Part shown: in pieces, positions 11,092-23,745 of the stretch | Position numbering within the stretch: the first letter of the stretch is position 1 | Layout: each line of letters opens with the position of its first letter | Assembly: GCA_033977485.1 (NCBI GenBank) | Contig: CM066988.1 | Span: 1,371,501-1,435,500, forward strand | DNA: 64,000 nt | DNA from: Hydrangea macrophylla | Lineage: Eukaryota > Streptophyta > Magnoliopsida > Cornales > Hydrangeaceae | Reading direction: 5' to 3' | Notes under the pieces: model-generated | What the model was told of the DNA's origin: nothing | What the model saw: only the letters and a program-made list of their open reading frames with translations | Databases searched by the model: none | Program-made: the position numbers and the translations under genes

Positions 11092-12487
11092 TGCAACACC
11101 CAAGTGTAGGTGATCGTGCAAGTAATATAGTACTGGAAGTCCAGGTCGATCCCACAGGGAGGGAATAAGGAGAATGTCTACTAAGTTAAAACCTAAAGAA
11201 AAGGAAAAAGATGGATATACGGGTGGTAAACTAAAACTTATAGAAATATAACTAATTAAATTAATAAACTAAAGGTGTTAGAAATACGTGAATCCACATT
11301 AATCCTAACCATCTACCATGCATACTCATTAACGTTCGATAGAGTTCATTCCTTTTCAGCATTCCGTATTTTTCTAAAGATAAAGAATCAATAGCCCTTT
11401 CATGACCGGGACTACATCATCACAGTTGATTTAAAATACTTAGAAGACGCTTTAAAACAATGGTAACTACTTGCACTCTAAATGGTGTTAGCATTTAAAG
11501 TGGTTTTCAAAAGTCATTGAAGAAAATAGCCTTAAGGCTTTAAGTTCTAAAAACTGTTGTGACAAACTGAGCTTATAGGGACAATTTGATGACAGATTTC
11601 TAAAATAGAAAGTCATGGAATACTTAAAAGAATCATCTCAGGATTTAACATGCTCGATCGATCGAAGCGCTCTCGATCGATCGGACAGCGTCATCCTTCA
11701 ATCGATCGAAATATCTTCGATCGCTTGACTATGGCTCTGGTTCGATCGATCGAAATACCTTCGATCGATCGAGCCTAAGGTTTCTAAAGATTGCATGGCA
11801 AAGGTTGGAAATCAATGTTTTATCACATATTCCCAACGTCTAAACTATGAAAACATGATTAACTAATACAGAAATAACAAAACATAGCAATCATTAACAT
11901 CTGAAGCAATAAACAATCAAATAAAGAAAAAGGAGAAGAAAAACCTGAAGAGAATATGAATATAACTTGTAATCAACATCAATATTGAGTTTAACAATGG
12001 AAAAGGAGGAAGAAAACTTGAATCTAACCTAATCTACACCTAACCTAACCCTAAAACTACCCTAAAACTGTTGTTTTCTGCGTTCTGGAGCGCCCTCCCT
12101 TCGTCTGGCGTCAAAACGACTTATATATAGGGTTCCTGCAGAGTTTACGCAACTTTTGGATGAAAATAAAGTTCGATCGATCGAGCTTAGTTCGATCGAT
12201 CGAAGGTTCGATCGATTGAACTCTGCTCAATCGATTGAACTCTCTGATTTTGACAACTCTGCGCACCGATGGGAGAATGGCCATAACCTTTTGCTCGAAC
12301 CTCGGATTGACCTCCCGTTTGCGGCCACGCAACCGTAACTCAAAGATCTACATTTTATATCTCTGGGATAATCTTCCAAATCCAAAGTCTTCATTGTCAA
12401 AATTGGCATTTTCTCAGTTACTTCTGTTGTTCTCTTCACCAGAATCACATTCTTTAGCTCCACTTCATCGAATTACATCCTAATACC
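11092..12487. repeat. Unclassified repeat, probably retrotransposon-derived
   Basis: No gene is seen. It starts near GTGCAACACCCAAGTGTAGG and contains 'aggtcgatcccacaggga', a phrase frequent in plant repeats, but I cannot assign the family. Two clusters of GATCGATC-containing motifs (11651-11786, 12173-12243) stand out. Both ends abut other elements (gypsy at left, a CACTA-like end at right), so its true limits are uncertain. Confidence 0.4.
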
Positions 12488-12942
12488 CACTACACCATAT
12501 GGACTTATTACTAACGGATATATCCGTTAGAATAAATGTTACTAACGGATATATCTGTTAGTATTTTAGCATTAGTAATATTACTAACGGATTTACTAAC
12601 GGATATATCCGTTAGTAAAATTAATTTTACTAACGGATATATCCGTTAGTAAATCCGTTAGCAAATCAAAGTATTTCTAACAGATATATCCATTAGAAAG
12701 CTACTTAACAACGATTTTTTTCAACTATTTTTAAAAGATTTATAACGAATACTAACTGTTTGTCAACTGTTACTAATGGATATATCCGTTAGTAATTTCT
12801 AAAAATTAAAAAAATACTAACAGATTTACTAACGAATATATCCGTTAGAAATATGCATAAATCTAAAAAAAATATTTTTATATGCTTCCCAATTTTAATT
12901 TTTTTTTTGCAGCTAATTAACAAGCATATTAATCTATACCAA
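12488..12942 (+). mobile_element. One end of a second CACTA-like element
   Basis: It begins CACTACACCATATGG, a CACTA-type terminus, followed by many copies of the palindromic motif ACTAACGGATATATCCGTTA with variants up to about 12850. Such dense subterminal palindromes are typical of CACTA ends. The opposite end was not found: the larger CACTA element starts at 12943. This is either a truncated element or one interrupted by its neighbour. Confidence 0.55.
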
Positions 12943-13465
12943 CACTACAACAAAAATAGGTTTTCGCAAAGAAAAAGTTCCTTGCAAAAGGCCACAATTT
13001 CGTTGCAAAACCATTTTGCAAGAAAAGTTTTATTCCTTGCAGAAGCTTCCTCTCTAAAGCTTCTAGCAACGAAAATAAATTTCCTTGCAAATTCTTACAT
13101 TTTGCAAGGAATATTTTCCTTGCTAGTGCTCAGATTTTTCGTTGCTAAATGTCTAATTTCCTTGCAAAAAAGATGTCTTTGTATTGTAATTTGGACAATT
13201 GACAAGGAAAAAATTTCGTTGCTAAATATCCAAGTCTAAGGCAAGGAAATATGTTCCTTGCTAAAAGTCATTTTTAGCAAGGAATATGATTTCCTTGCAA
13301 ATAATATTAACATAAGGCAATGAAATAATTTCCTTGCGAAAAGAGACTTTTAGCAAGGCAAAATTAGTTCCATGCCAATTAAATAACTGTAAGACAAGGA
13401 AATAATTTCCTTGCTAAAAGTTATTTTTAGCAACGAAAATATGATTCCTTGCCCATTTTGTTCTC
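12943..13465. repeat. Left CACTA terminal inverted repeat and subterminal array
   Basis: After the terminus there are about 20 copies of GCAAGGAA or its complement TTCCTTGC, often paired as 'agcaaggaatatgatttccttgc' palindromes. In En/Spm the accessory protein TNPA binds short repeated subterminal sites. These motifs are the natural candidates here, by analogy only. Confidence 0.8.
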
Positions 13466-14285
13466 GTAAAAGTAATCCCAACAATACCTGTGCAATCCAA
13501 TATTTATTTTTAATCCTGTAATATTTCAAAACCTATTCAATTTATAAATATAGAATAATCCAAACTTGTCCAATATAAAATAATATTAAACATCACATCC
13601 AACATTACGCAAGTTTGATATATCCGAAAAATACATAATCGGTCACAAAAGAATCCAACATAACATAAATTTTTATATGTCCAACATCCTAAACCCTTTA
13701 AGTCCCGCAATACACGATTAGTAAAAACAATAAAAGTCCCACAACATAAAGACAATAATGAACTGTTGGACACTCTAACAAGCAATCCTCCAATTCTACG
13801 CGGCATCTGCATAAAAAATAAAAAAAAAAAAAAAAAAAAAAAAAAGAATAACGTTAATATCTTATAAATTAATAAAAGAAGAGAAAAAAACTTGATTCTT
13901 TTTATGTATATATATATATATATTTCCCTTTAGCAAATGCAACATGGACTCTTCAATCCTCAAGCATGATTCTTCAACCATCAACTCCAATACATGAATG
14001 ACAACAGTAATTGAAGGACACAACAGGATTTGTTCAGACCACGACCAAATCCCCAAATGTTGTATAATACAAATTTGAAAAAACATAATAGCAGTCAACA
14101 TATGGACAACATACGTTGAACTGATAAACTCTCCTTATGAATAACTAAGTAGACTATTGAGCATCAATGGACATCAATAAAATCACGAAATCAAGAGCAC
14201 AGATTAAACTCTGTGCACAAGATGATTAGAAATGCTTAGATTCTTAACCTTCCCTCCTTTACGACACATCCATCCAAAAGAAGAC
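13466..14285. other. CACTA internal non-coding stretch (3' side)
   Basis: No convincing gene. It contains a poly-A run at about 13818-13845, a short (TA)n at 13907-13922 and otherwise AT-rich sequence. The short open frames have no recognisable domains. It lies downstream of the second CACTA gene, beyond the purine satellite. Confidence 0.6.
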
Positions 14286-14963
14286 AGCCTAAGCTAGAGA
14301 GAGAGAGGGAGGGAGGGAGGGAGGGAGGAAGGGAGGGAGGGAAGGAAGAGGGGGAGATAGATAGAGAGAGAGAGAGGGGGGGAAGGAAGGAAGAGGGGGA
14401 GATAGAATTAGAGAGAGAGAGAGAGGGAGGGAAGGAAGAGGGAGAGGGAGAGAGAGAAAGGGAAGGAAGAAAGAGGGGGAGATAGATAGAGAGAGAGAGA
14501 GAGGGAGGGAAGGAAGAGGGAGAGAGAGGGAAGGAAGAGAGAGAGGGAGGGAAGGAAGAGGGGGAGATAGATAGAGAGAGAGAGGGAGGGAAGGAAGACG
14601 GAGAGGGAGAGGGAAGGAAGAGAGAGAGAGGGAGGGAAGGAAGAGGGGAAGATAGATAGAGAGAGAGGGAGAGAGTTTGAGAGAGAGAGGGATGGAAGGA
14701 AGAGGGAGAGGGAGAGGGAGAGGGAGAGGGAGAGGGACAGAGAGAGGGAGGGAAGGAAGAGGGGGAGATAGATAGAGAGAGAGAGAGGGACAGACGGAGA
14801 GGGAGAGAGCCTGAGAGAGAGAGAGAGAGAGAAGAGGAAGCAAGAGAGAGAGAGGGGGGGAGGGAGGGAGGGAGGGAAGGAAGAGGGGGAGAGAGAGAGG
14901 GGGAGGGGGGGAAGGAAGAGGGGTAGATAGAGAGAGAGAGGGACAGACGGAGAGAGAGAGAGC

Positions 14964-15000
<37 letters not shown>

Positions 15001-15126
15001 AAGCAAGAGAGAGAGGGGGGGAGGGAGGGAAGGAAGAGGGGCAGAGAGATAGAGATAGAGAGAGAGAGAGAGAGAGAGAGGAGGAGGGGGGGGGGGGAAG
15101 GAAGAGGGGGAGAGAGAGAGAGAGAG
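14286..15126. repeat. 840-bp GA-rich minisatellite, strand-asymmetric purine tract
   Basis: Almost every plus-strand base is G or A. The recurring unit is about 40 bases of GAGAGAGAGGGAGGGAAGGA followed by AGAGGGGGAGATAGATAGA, repeated with variation and mixed with pure (GA)n. It ends seven bases before the stop codon of the Transposase_24-type gene. The long Ser/Leu/Pro-rich frames on the minus strand are by-products of this repeat. Confidence 0.95.
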
Positions 15127-15132
15127 TGCTAC

Positions 15133-17130
15133 TTACCAAGAAGCTCCATCAGCTGCAGATGAGCCCCCGGGGCCATCATAACCATGTCTCTGAATCCATT
15201 GATACATGCTTGTCATTTGAGCAGCCATCTCCTCTATCTTTTGCTCAAGATGTTTGACATGCTCACGAGCCTCAACAGATGTGGTCATGGAATGAGAGGA
15301 AGTGGAAGGTCTCATGCCGAGTCCCTTCAACAAACCAGATCTTGCACCCAAACATTGAACAGATAGCTCCTCGGCACTTAACGGTTTTGAATTGGGCTGC
15401 AAGTTATTTTCTAGTTGTAGCTTTTTCATCTCCTCCTGCCATTTTTTTGACAAAAATACATTCAATCAATCAATTCTAATATATAAATTTGAATCATTTA
15501 ACTACTTATTTCTAGTAAAGAGAGTATATTTACATGGTAAGTCCCGCAGTCCGAAGACACCCAATCGTTCTTCGCTTTACTGAAGTGACAAGTGTGGTAG
15601 AAGTCCGGAAAATCGATATCTCCGTCTTTTAACTGATTTATTAAGTGTAAAGTTAGTAATTAATAATGTATAGCAGTAGTATAATTTTAAGTAAATAATG
15701 TGCACCATCTTATGAGCCCTAGTTGCAAACGAACTCGAGCCACATGAGTGATTTGTCCTTGAACGCGCTCGATTGGCCGAGTTCACGGCGGATTGGTGCT
15801 GCGTGGAACAATAAACAACATATAAACATAAATTATTTTGTTCATAATCTTCAAACTTATGTATGAATTTTGTTTACAAATGATTTGCTTACCAAAAACT
15901 TTGGGTCACTCCATTTATTATCAATTAAATCTAGCCATTGATCAAGGTTGCAATTCTTTGGGTGGTTGTTCCTGGCATATTCCTCACCCTCAGTGTCTCT
16001 TAGATGTTTGTACTGCTTGTACAATCTGTGACTCCAAAGACTAAGTAGTGCACCACATTTTGCATTCATTGCTTTGTGGACAACCACCTCATTGCCTTGT
16101 ACATTGAACTTATCCTGAAAATAACATTATAGATGATTACGTATCATATAGTGTATCCTTTGAAGTATATCTATAAATTTTTAGAGTTGTTTTTACTACA
16201 TTGACGCGTTGAATTATTGGGCCGACTGAAGTTTCTGGGACTTTAGACCATCTACGGACGCCCGGGCGCTGTAGATTCTGTCTAATTTGCATGCCTGTAG
16301 CGGAAGCAAAAGAAGTAGCATACGGCCCCACCGGCTGCCTAAACTCTGGAGGGATGAGCACCGGAAGCTTGCCTTCTCTCTCAATGCGGCGGTCAGTCCC
16401 AATGCATTGTGAAAGCCCCCGTCTATTGGTCGATGATCCTGTTTAACACAATTGTTAATCAATTAGATAATGAAGAGATAAAGTAAATCATATCGCGAAA
16501 TGATAAATCTAAGTAATTTTGAGATTATACCAACGCTGCTAGCTCGTGCCTCACTAGTAGCTCGTGGCTCACTGAGGATGGGCCCGACCTGAAGGAGAGC
16601 CCCCCCAACATTGTCCTGAACACCCATATCAGTGGCCACAGTATTCCCCTCAAGTGGTGCATCCCTCCCATGAACTGGTCGGGAGACCGAAGGCTCAGAA
16701 GGCTCAGAAAATGTAAGGCGACGTACTGGCGGCATCACACTTACCTGAAAAAGGATATAATGGAATATGTAAATAATTTAAATATGTAAAGACTTTGAGA
16801 TAAATGACATTATATAAAAATCAAACTCTATCCTTGAAGAAAACACGAGCATAATACCTCATGTTCTAAAGAGTCAACCGACTCATCATCTCCATCGTCT
16901 GACAGAATATAGTCATCATCAGAATGAGTATCCCTCAAATTTGTCTTCCCCTTCTTATTTGTGCGTTTGGGATGGTCTGACCCATTAAAAGAAGTTGGAA
17001 AACGCTTCAACCCTAAGGCCTCTAATCTCAGTTTGTTCGCATTGATATTTTTTTCCCTTTCCTTCTCATATGCTAGGCTATTTGAGGCTAAATAACCCGG
17101 TTTGACCCAGTTTTTTCCGCCTTTGGGCAT
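15133..17130 (-). CDS. CACTA-encoded Ptta/En-Spm (Transposase_24-type) protein, intact
   Basis: Seven exons join in frame with GT-AG introns: 16858-17130, 16531-16744, 16200-16438, 15893-16114, 15706-15798, 15534-15632 and 15133-15435, giving 480 codons plus stop. It starts MPKGGKNWVKPGYLASNSLA. Landmarks in order are a basic then acidic N-terminus, REGKLPVLIPPEFRQPVG, ALLSLWSHRLYKQYKHL with the DQWLDLIDNKWSDPKF block, NSANRARSRTNHSCGSSSFA, and a C-terminal segment (SAEELSVQCLG ... EHVKHLEQKIEEMAAQM) predicted coiled coil. These match plant Transposase_24 proteins, thought to be the DNA-binding accessory (TNPA-like) factor. A strong GTAAGT overlaps the stop, so an alternative last splice is possible. 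Confidence 0.85.
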
Positions 17131-17335
17131 TTCGTGAAACTATCAAACGATAATTCATGTTATTATACTTTAGAATAGTTATCAAGAAAATTAAGAGCTA
17201 TAAATGAGATATAAACAAGTAAAGTAACAAAAAAAGTAAAATCATAATTTCATTAAGCACATTTACTCATCAAGGGAAGAAAACAAATGTTACATATCAT
17301 AAAGCAAAAGTTACACATCACAATTAAAGCAAAAG

Positions 17336-20300
17336 TTACGCATCTGAATTATAATCCATATCATTGTCTATATCATAATCTGTAATATAATCCATGTCAT
17401 TATCTATATCATCATCGAAGTCACTATGCCGATTAGCTTCAGCTTCAGCTTCAACATTTTCATTATAATCCATATCTATATTTACGTCATTATCGACGTT
17501 AGGAATGACCTCCGGTTCAACATCATCCCTACAATATTGAACAATATTATCATCGACAATTGGGACAAATTCATTGGTTTCATCCAGTTGGAATGCATCA
17601 TTATGTTCCGGTAAATCTCCATGTTCTTCTGATACCACCGGTATATCATACACTCCCCTATGCTCAACCTGTTGCACGACTTTCCAAGTTTGCAAAACTT
17701 AGTATCATCGAGGTAGAACACTTGTTTCGCTTGGCTAGGTAAGATAAAAGGATCACTTTTATACCACCGACTTGTGACATCAATGCTTGTGCAATGTGAA
17801 TCAGTTCGGATTGTTCTCCTACCAGTGGCACTGGTGTTGTACCATTCACACTCAAACAAAACAACTTTATTGCCACACATGTACTCGAATTCCCAAACAC
17901 TGCACAAATGACCAAAGTAATCATTTATCTGATTGTCGTGCTCCCCTTGTACATGTACACCACTATTTTGGCTCTTACGGCGGTTGTCAAGGTCTCTAGT
18001 ATGAAATCTTATGCCATTGATTATGCATCCTGAATATTGTTTCACTATCACATTTGGGCTATTTGCCAAGGCCCACAGTTGGTCGTTTTGTTCTAAAGAG
18101 CCGGTAACTTTCAAGGTATTGACCTACATATAAATGCATTAGAATAGAGTTAAACAATTATGCCCGTAAAGTTCAAGTTTTGTGCAAATGACATAGCGTT
18201 TGGTATGTCACAAAAATTATTAATGTCTTACACAATCACGAAACCAGTTAGGGAATGCTCGTCACTGTATCTGTGTGATATCATGTCCAGTTGGGATTTG
18301 ATTCTTGTGTTCCCTACTCAAAACAACACGTGGAACAGATTAAAAATAGTTACCCTAAGCATAGATAACAATAATGACATCTACACTTAATTAACCTCTT
18401 ACTCGAAATACGGCTCCACCTCGGGGCTATTGAAAAGCAAGAACCAGTGAACATTATCTTTGAATTCTTGTGAGATATTACGAGACCTCGATACCAAACC
18501 AAAAGGACGGGCTGGGTCTGTAAATACCATCATGCCCGGGCCACGTTCACCACGATCTACATTTCGTTCTGGTCTATCAAACACGGTTTCGATCTCATCT
18601 AAATACATTGAGCAAAAAGTAATACACTCTTTGACAATATAAGCCTCCGCGATCGAACCTTCTGGACGAGCTCGATTGGTAACGTATCCTTTCAAAGTTC
18701 CGAGATACCTTTGAAAAAATGGGTATTAGTTAAGACAATTGAGAAAGTAGAGTGGAAACCACATATATATCACAATAACATATACCTTTCAATTGCGTAC
18801 ATCCATCGATAATGCACACAGGTCCTGCAAGCTTGGCCTCTCGAGGTAGGTGAACAGCCAAATGGACCATCACATCAAAGAAAGCTGGAGGCAAAAATTT
18901 CTCAAGCTTGCAGAGTATAAGGACTATTCTTTCCTCAAGCTTCTCTAAATCTCCCATCCTCAATGTTTTAGCGCACATGTCTTGGAAGAAGTTGCCCAAC
19001 TCAAATAGTGTTGTACTAAAATTATTGTCAATGTAACCACGCATCTCGATTGGCAGAATCCGCTGTAGGAGTACATGGTAGTCGTGACTTTTAAGGCCCG
19101 CTAATCTACTATTTCTTGTGCTCACTGACCTTGATATGTTTGCTGCATATCCATCTGGATACTTAACAGATTTTAAAAATTCACAAAAACCTTCTTTATC
19201 CTTTGGGGTCAGTGAAAAAATGGCACGAGGTTTGACATAAGATCCATCGGGACGTTGTTGCAAGTGCAACTCTTTTCTAATGCACCAATCTTGCAAGTCC
19301 AACCGTGCCTTGTCTGTGTCCTTATTCTTCCCATCAATGGCCAACATAGTTCCAACGATACTTTCACCAATATTCTTCTCCACATGCATCACATCGATGT
19401 TATGTCGAAGCTTCCGATCCTTCCAGTACGGAAGCTCAAATAAGATGCTTACCTTATTCCAGTTTACTTCTTTATGATTGCTTGAAAACTTTCCCAAGTT
19501 TGCAACCGGTATCCGATCTAATTGAGCTTGTACTTTTTCAATCGGTAACTCGAGGGATCTAGTCCTTGTTTCACGCTTGCCATTATAGGCCTTACTCTTT
19601 CGCCAAGGGTGATCCTCGGGCAAGTAGCAGCGATGGTTAGTGTACCCAATCTTATTTCTCAAGCATTCTGAATATGGTTCGTCATTGCAAATGGGACAAG
19701 CCATATAACCCTTCGTACTCCAGCCAGATATGTTACCATATGCAGGAAAGTCATGTATTGTCCACAATATAGATGCCCGCATCTGGAAATTCTGACCAGT
19801 TGAGGCATCATAAGTCAATACACCATTTTCCCACAATTCATTCAATTCATCCACCAACAGTCTCATGTAAACGTCAATTGCTTTCCCTGGTTGTGACGGC
19901 CCAGGAATAAGTAATGACATCATAAAAAATGGCTCTTTCATACACATCCACGGTGGCAGGTTGTAGGGTGTGAGGATCACAGGCCACATACTATAAGAGG
20001 TACTCATGTTCCCAAAAGGGTTGAACCCATCAGTGGCTAGCCCTAGCCTCACATTTCTTGGCTCCCGGGCGAACTCCGGATACTGCCGATCTAACTCCTT
20101 CCACTCAGCACTATCGGCCGGATGTCTCAATACCCCGTCATCCACACGTTTATCTTTGTGCCATCTCATATCTGACGCTCTCTTCCTAGACATGTACAAT
20201 CTCTGCAACCTCGGCGTCACCGGAAAGTAACGCAAAACCTTATGGGGGATCTTCTTACCCTTGCCATAATGTATCTTGTATCTGGACTCTTCACATTCCG

Positions 20301-20994
20301 GACACTTATCGAGGCTTTTATTCTCCTTCCAAAAGAGGGCACAATCATTTTTGCATGCATCGATGTGCTCGTATGACATGCCTAGGTCACGTAGTATCTT
20401 CTTCGCTTTATATGTCGATTTTGGAACCAAATTATCCTCTGGTAAAACTTTCATAAGTAACCCGAGAAGCATGTTAAGTGACTTATTACTCCAATTGTTC
20501 AATACCTTAACATCAAGTATACTAACGATGAACTTTAATAAATTAAAGTCCTTGCAACCCGGGTAGAGGTCACGTTTTGCATCATCCTTTAGTTTATCAA
20601 AATTCCACACCCCCTCCCTCTGGGCCGTATCGGTCGGCTCACCCCTTACTCGATCCTCTACCATTTCATCCATGCCATCCGGACCCCCACTATCATTATC
20701 TTCCATTTGATAATCATAAGCCTGACTCTCGGCACTGCTAGGCGAGACTTGAGGTTCCCCATGTTCCACCCAGTGAACATATGATTTCATAATCCCGTTC
20801 GTGATCAAATGAACGTGAACAGTTGGAACCGGCTGCATTAGAAAGTTCACACAGCTTGTACAAGGACACCGAATATTTCCTTCACGGTCCTTTACTGCAC
20901 GTGCAAACTCGATGAATGATTTTACCCCATTTGTATATTGCTTACTCAATCTACCCTTACCTGTAACAGTCAATGGTATCCAACTCTTGTCCAT
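17336..20994 (-). pseudogene. CACTA tnp2-type transposase (TNPD-like) with three lesions
   Basis: The start is MDKSWIPLTV at 20994. Order: transposase-associated domain (DKSWI ... CPCTSCVNF, residues about 1-80), tnp2 transposase (KILRDLGMSYEHIDACKNDC ... FPAYGNISGWSTKGYMACPIC), DUF4218 (LKSHDYHVLLQRILPIEMRG), then exons encoding YVTNRARPEGSIAEAY and DUF4216 (NSGVHVQGEHD ... WYKSDPFILPSQAKQVFYL), with an acidic tail. Exons by splice sites: 18786-20994, 18403-18708, 18232-18313, and 18123 down to about 17340. Phases fit only if a 2-base TG duplication at 18815-18819 is discounted. There is an in-frame TGA at 18262-18264 and a frame change near 17690-17700. This copy should not give a full transposase. 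Confidence 0.88.
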
Positions 20995-21059
20995 ATCTAA
21001 TAACACATGAAAGTTCAATGTTAATGATTTAGCAAATTTCACAAAACGAATCTTAAGTT

Positions 21060-23500
21060 TTTATGAATGTGAAATTTATAAATTTCTCAAACTAGCCTAA
21101 CTCAAGATTCTACCTCAAAGAAACCAAAATCTTCATAAGCATTACAACAAGTAGTTGACTAGCAATATGAATAAGCCCACAACAAACATGTCTCCTTCCA
21201 ATTATGTAGTTTGTTACTATTTGGATATAGTACTAAATATATAGATAGCAATGTATGTAGTATGACACGTGCCACTCTCATTGCTATATGCTAATATCAT
21301 ATATACATACACTGTTGTATGTATATTGCAAGCAACATCTAATTTAAAATTAATATCTAGACAATGGTAAGAATCTTAGAAATTGATGCTTTCAATCATA
21401 TCAGTGGTAAGCAAAATCATAGCAACATTCTTCATTGTTCTATTTCTTTTTTAGGAGATTGCAATTAGGTTAATTCAATAAAATGGTTTGTGTTCCAAAA
21501 AAAAAAAAAAATAGAAGACTCAATAAAATTGTACAACTATAAAAGCATTTTGGAACCAAATACGGGATTCGAATTTGGGAAGCACAGAATTACTCCTCCA
21601 GAAAAGAGGACGGGAAGCGGCTCACAAAATTTGAAGTTTGTAATTTGTTTTCACCCTATTATCTTTTTCTTCCTAAATTTCTCACTATATCACCAAGCTA
21701 AGTGTTTTCCTTTCTTTTCAGTCACAATGTCCATGAACCAAACAAAGCCTTGGGATCCAAACTATGTAGTTTAGGATTCCCCTTTATCTTGTTTCATCCA
21801 TTCCCAATTTGTTGGCTTATTTACTTTTCTCAATATCCATGACATACTCCCTGCTTAAATAACATCTTTTTGAAATACTATTGTAACTTTAGAAAAAAGA
21901 AAGGAAAGTGACACAAAACTCAAAATTCTTAATTTATTTCCAAATATGTTTTATTTTTATTCCTATTTTTCTCACAATTTTCCTTGTTAGCCAAACAAAG
22001 GAAAATGTATTCCTAGAGTTTTCTTTTCTTTTCCCTCATGAAATGGATGAACCAAATAGAGCCTAAAGGTATTGTTCAAGAAGAAAAAAAAATGCATAGA
22101 TATTCAGAAACACTTGCACGGACATAAATGCAAAACTATCAAAATTCAACCACAAGTCTGTCTTTAATTAAACATGTAGTAGCTGGGAAACACCCTGTGA
22201 CTTTGAGCTCCCAACCCCACCAATGTGAAATACCATAGGGCATCTGCCAAATAAACACTACTATGTAGCAAAATTCAAAGCGGGGAGTTCCAATGGGCTT
22301 TTTTAATGCCTACTTTTCTTCCTTAGTACTCAAAATATTACAAAAAAAAAAAGCCCCAGCAATTGTTATCTAATTTTAGGGATAAGTAGTGTCTCATCTC
22401 AAAACTTGATCCACACTGCTTAGAGATAAAAGTGGACTGATTTGTCTAATCATAGGTTAGAGAAGTGTGTGATTCATGTTAGTATTTCAGGGCTGTCTAT
22501 ATGTGTGCGTACTGCGTGTGTTTCCCTCATTTTTGGACCATGCTATATATGTACCCCCTTAATCTGAAGGAAAAATGTCTCACCCTATTTCTATTCATTC
22601 AACAATCACAAAAGCAGCTATTCAACAATGAATCAACTTCATTGAAGACACAAACTGATACAAAACATACATTTATGTAAGTTTTTGCAAAAAATAATTA
22701 AAATTAGTAAAGGTACATGTAGTTTATAAAATTTTAAATTAATTTACATTGGCCCCTCTGAATTAATTTTTATTATTTAATTATAAAATGATCTATGCCT
22801 ATGCACAATTACATCAGTCGTTGTCATAAAGCATAAGGGAAAGAATTATATACATAAGTACTACAAACAACAAACCTCCCTACTCCCCAAATTCAGAAAA
22901 TCATACTACAAAAATCATACTATAGCATTCAGAGGATTCTGTTTAGGATATATATGCTCAATGTGAACAAAAACGTATACTAGTGAATTTTACAAACCAA
23001 AAAAATCTTATTCCACATATTGTATTATTTTCTCTGATATATACCACACAAGTTAAAATCTTCTTCTTCTTTTTTTTTTTCTGTTTTTCTTTTTTGGAGA
23101 GTTACAATCATTTGTGTATTCAGTAATTATTTTCGGGATAAAAATTTTAGATCCATATCATTACTCTTTTCAAAATTGGCCAATACACAATGTTTATAAC
23201 AAATGATGGTTTATGTGAGTTGTTGGTCATGTGCTACTGAAGATAGTGAATCATTTGAGACACACGATTATAAGTCATGACTCACAAGTAAATATTGAAC
23301 TAGTAATCTATACTAGTTCAAGACTCCGCCCAAGTGAAAGAAGAATTGCCATGAAAATAACATGTCAAATAGATAAACAAAAGAATGCCATTGATTAGAT
23401 ATACACCACGTCATTAATCCAAAAGGAGGAATTTGATTCTTTTTTCTGAGGTTATATGCATGGATGGACCTACATAGCGTTTGGGGCAGTCCTCCCTCGA
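21060..23500. other. CACTA 5' non-coding region
   Basis: About 2.4 kb upstream of the transposase start without a recognisable gene. It is AT-rich. The part at 22715-22800 (TTACATTGGCCCCTCTGAAT, AAAATGATCTATG) resembles sequence flanking the MITE near 40.8-41.0 kb, so it includes an older dispersed repeat. It may include a long 5' intron between the promoter side (right end) and the first coding exon; no splice evidence is available. Confidence 0.5.
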
Positions 23501-23512
23501 CTTTTTAAAGTT

Positions 23513-23521
<9 letters not shown>

Positions 23522-23544
<23 letters not shown>

Positions 23545-23745
23545 TACAAGAACACACACATTCATGCAAATCCCATGAATTAGGACCTAGGAAAGTAAGT
23601 CCATACGACACACTTGAGCATATGGGCCAAAGAGGGGAAAAATCCCTCAAACCACTCCCCCTTAGGGGAATGAAACCCTCAACCTCCCACTTGAGAGAGG
23701 GTGAGTGATGCCACTAAACCACAAGGGTCTTGGCAAGTTCTCCGT
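23522..23745 (-). mobile_element. tRNA-derived SINE
   Basis: The minus strand reads from a tRNA-like head, CCTTGTGGTTTAGTGGCATC (A-box-like) and GGTTGAGGGTTTCATTCCCC (B-box-like), through a short body to a poly(A) tail, seen as the T run at 23523-23546. Flanks TTTTAAGTTAC (before) and TTTTAAGTTTAC (after) form an almost perfect target duplication of 11-12 bases. It is non-coding and was mobilised by LINE machinery in trans. It sits inside the CACTA element, so it inserted after or travelled with it. Confidence 0.75.

Noticed and set aside
14236..15139. Three overlapping long minus-strand frames of 180-256 codons made of Ser, Leu and Pro
   Set aside because: They are translations of the GA/CT minisatellite in all three frames, with no start context or domain. 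Any purine-only repeat gives such frames.
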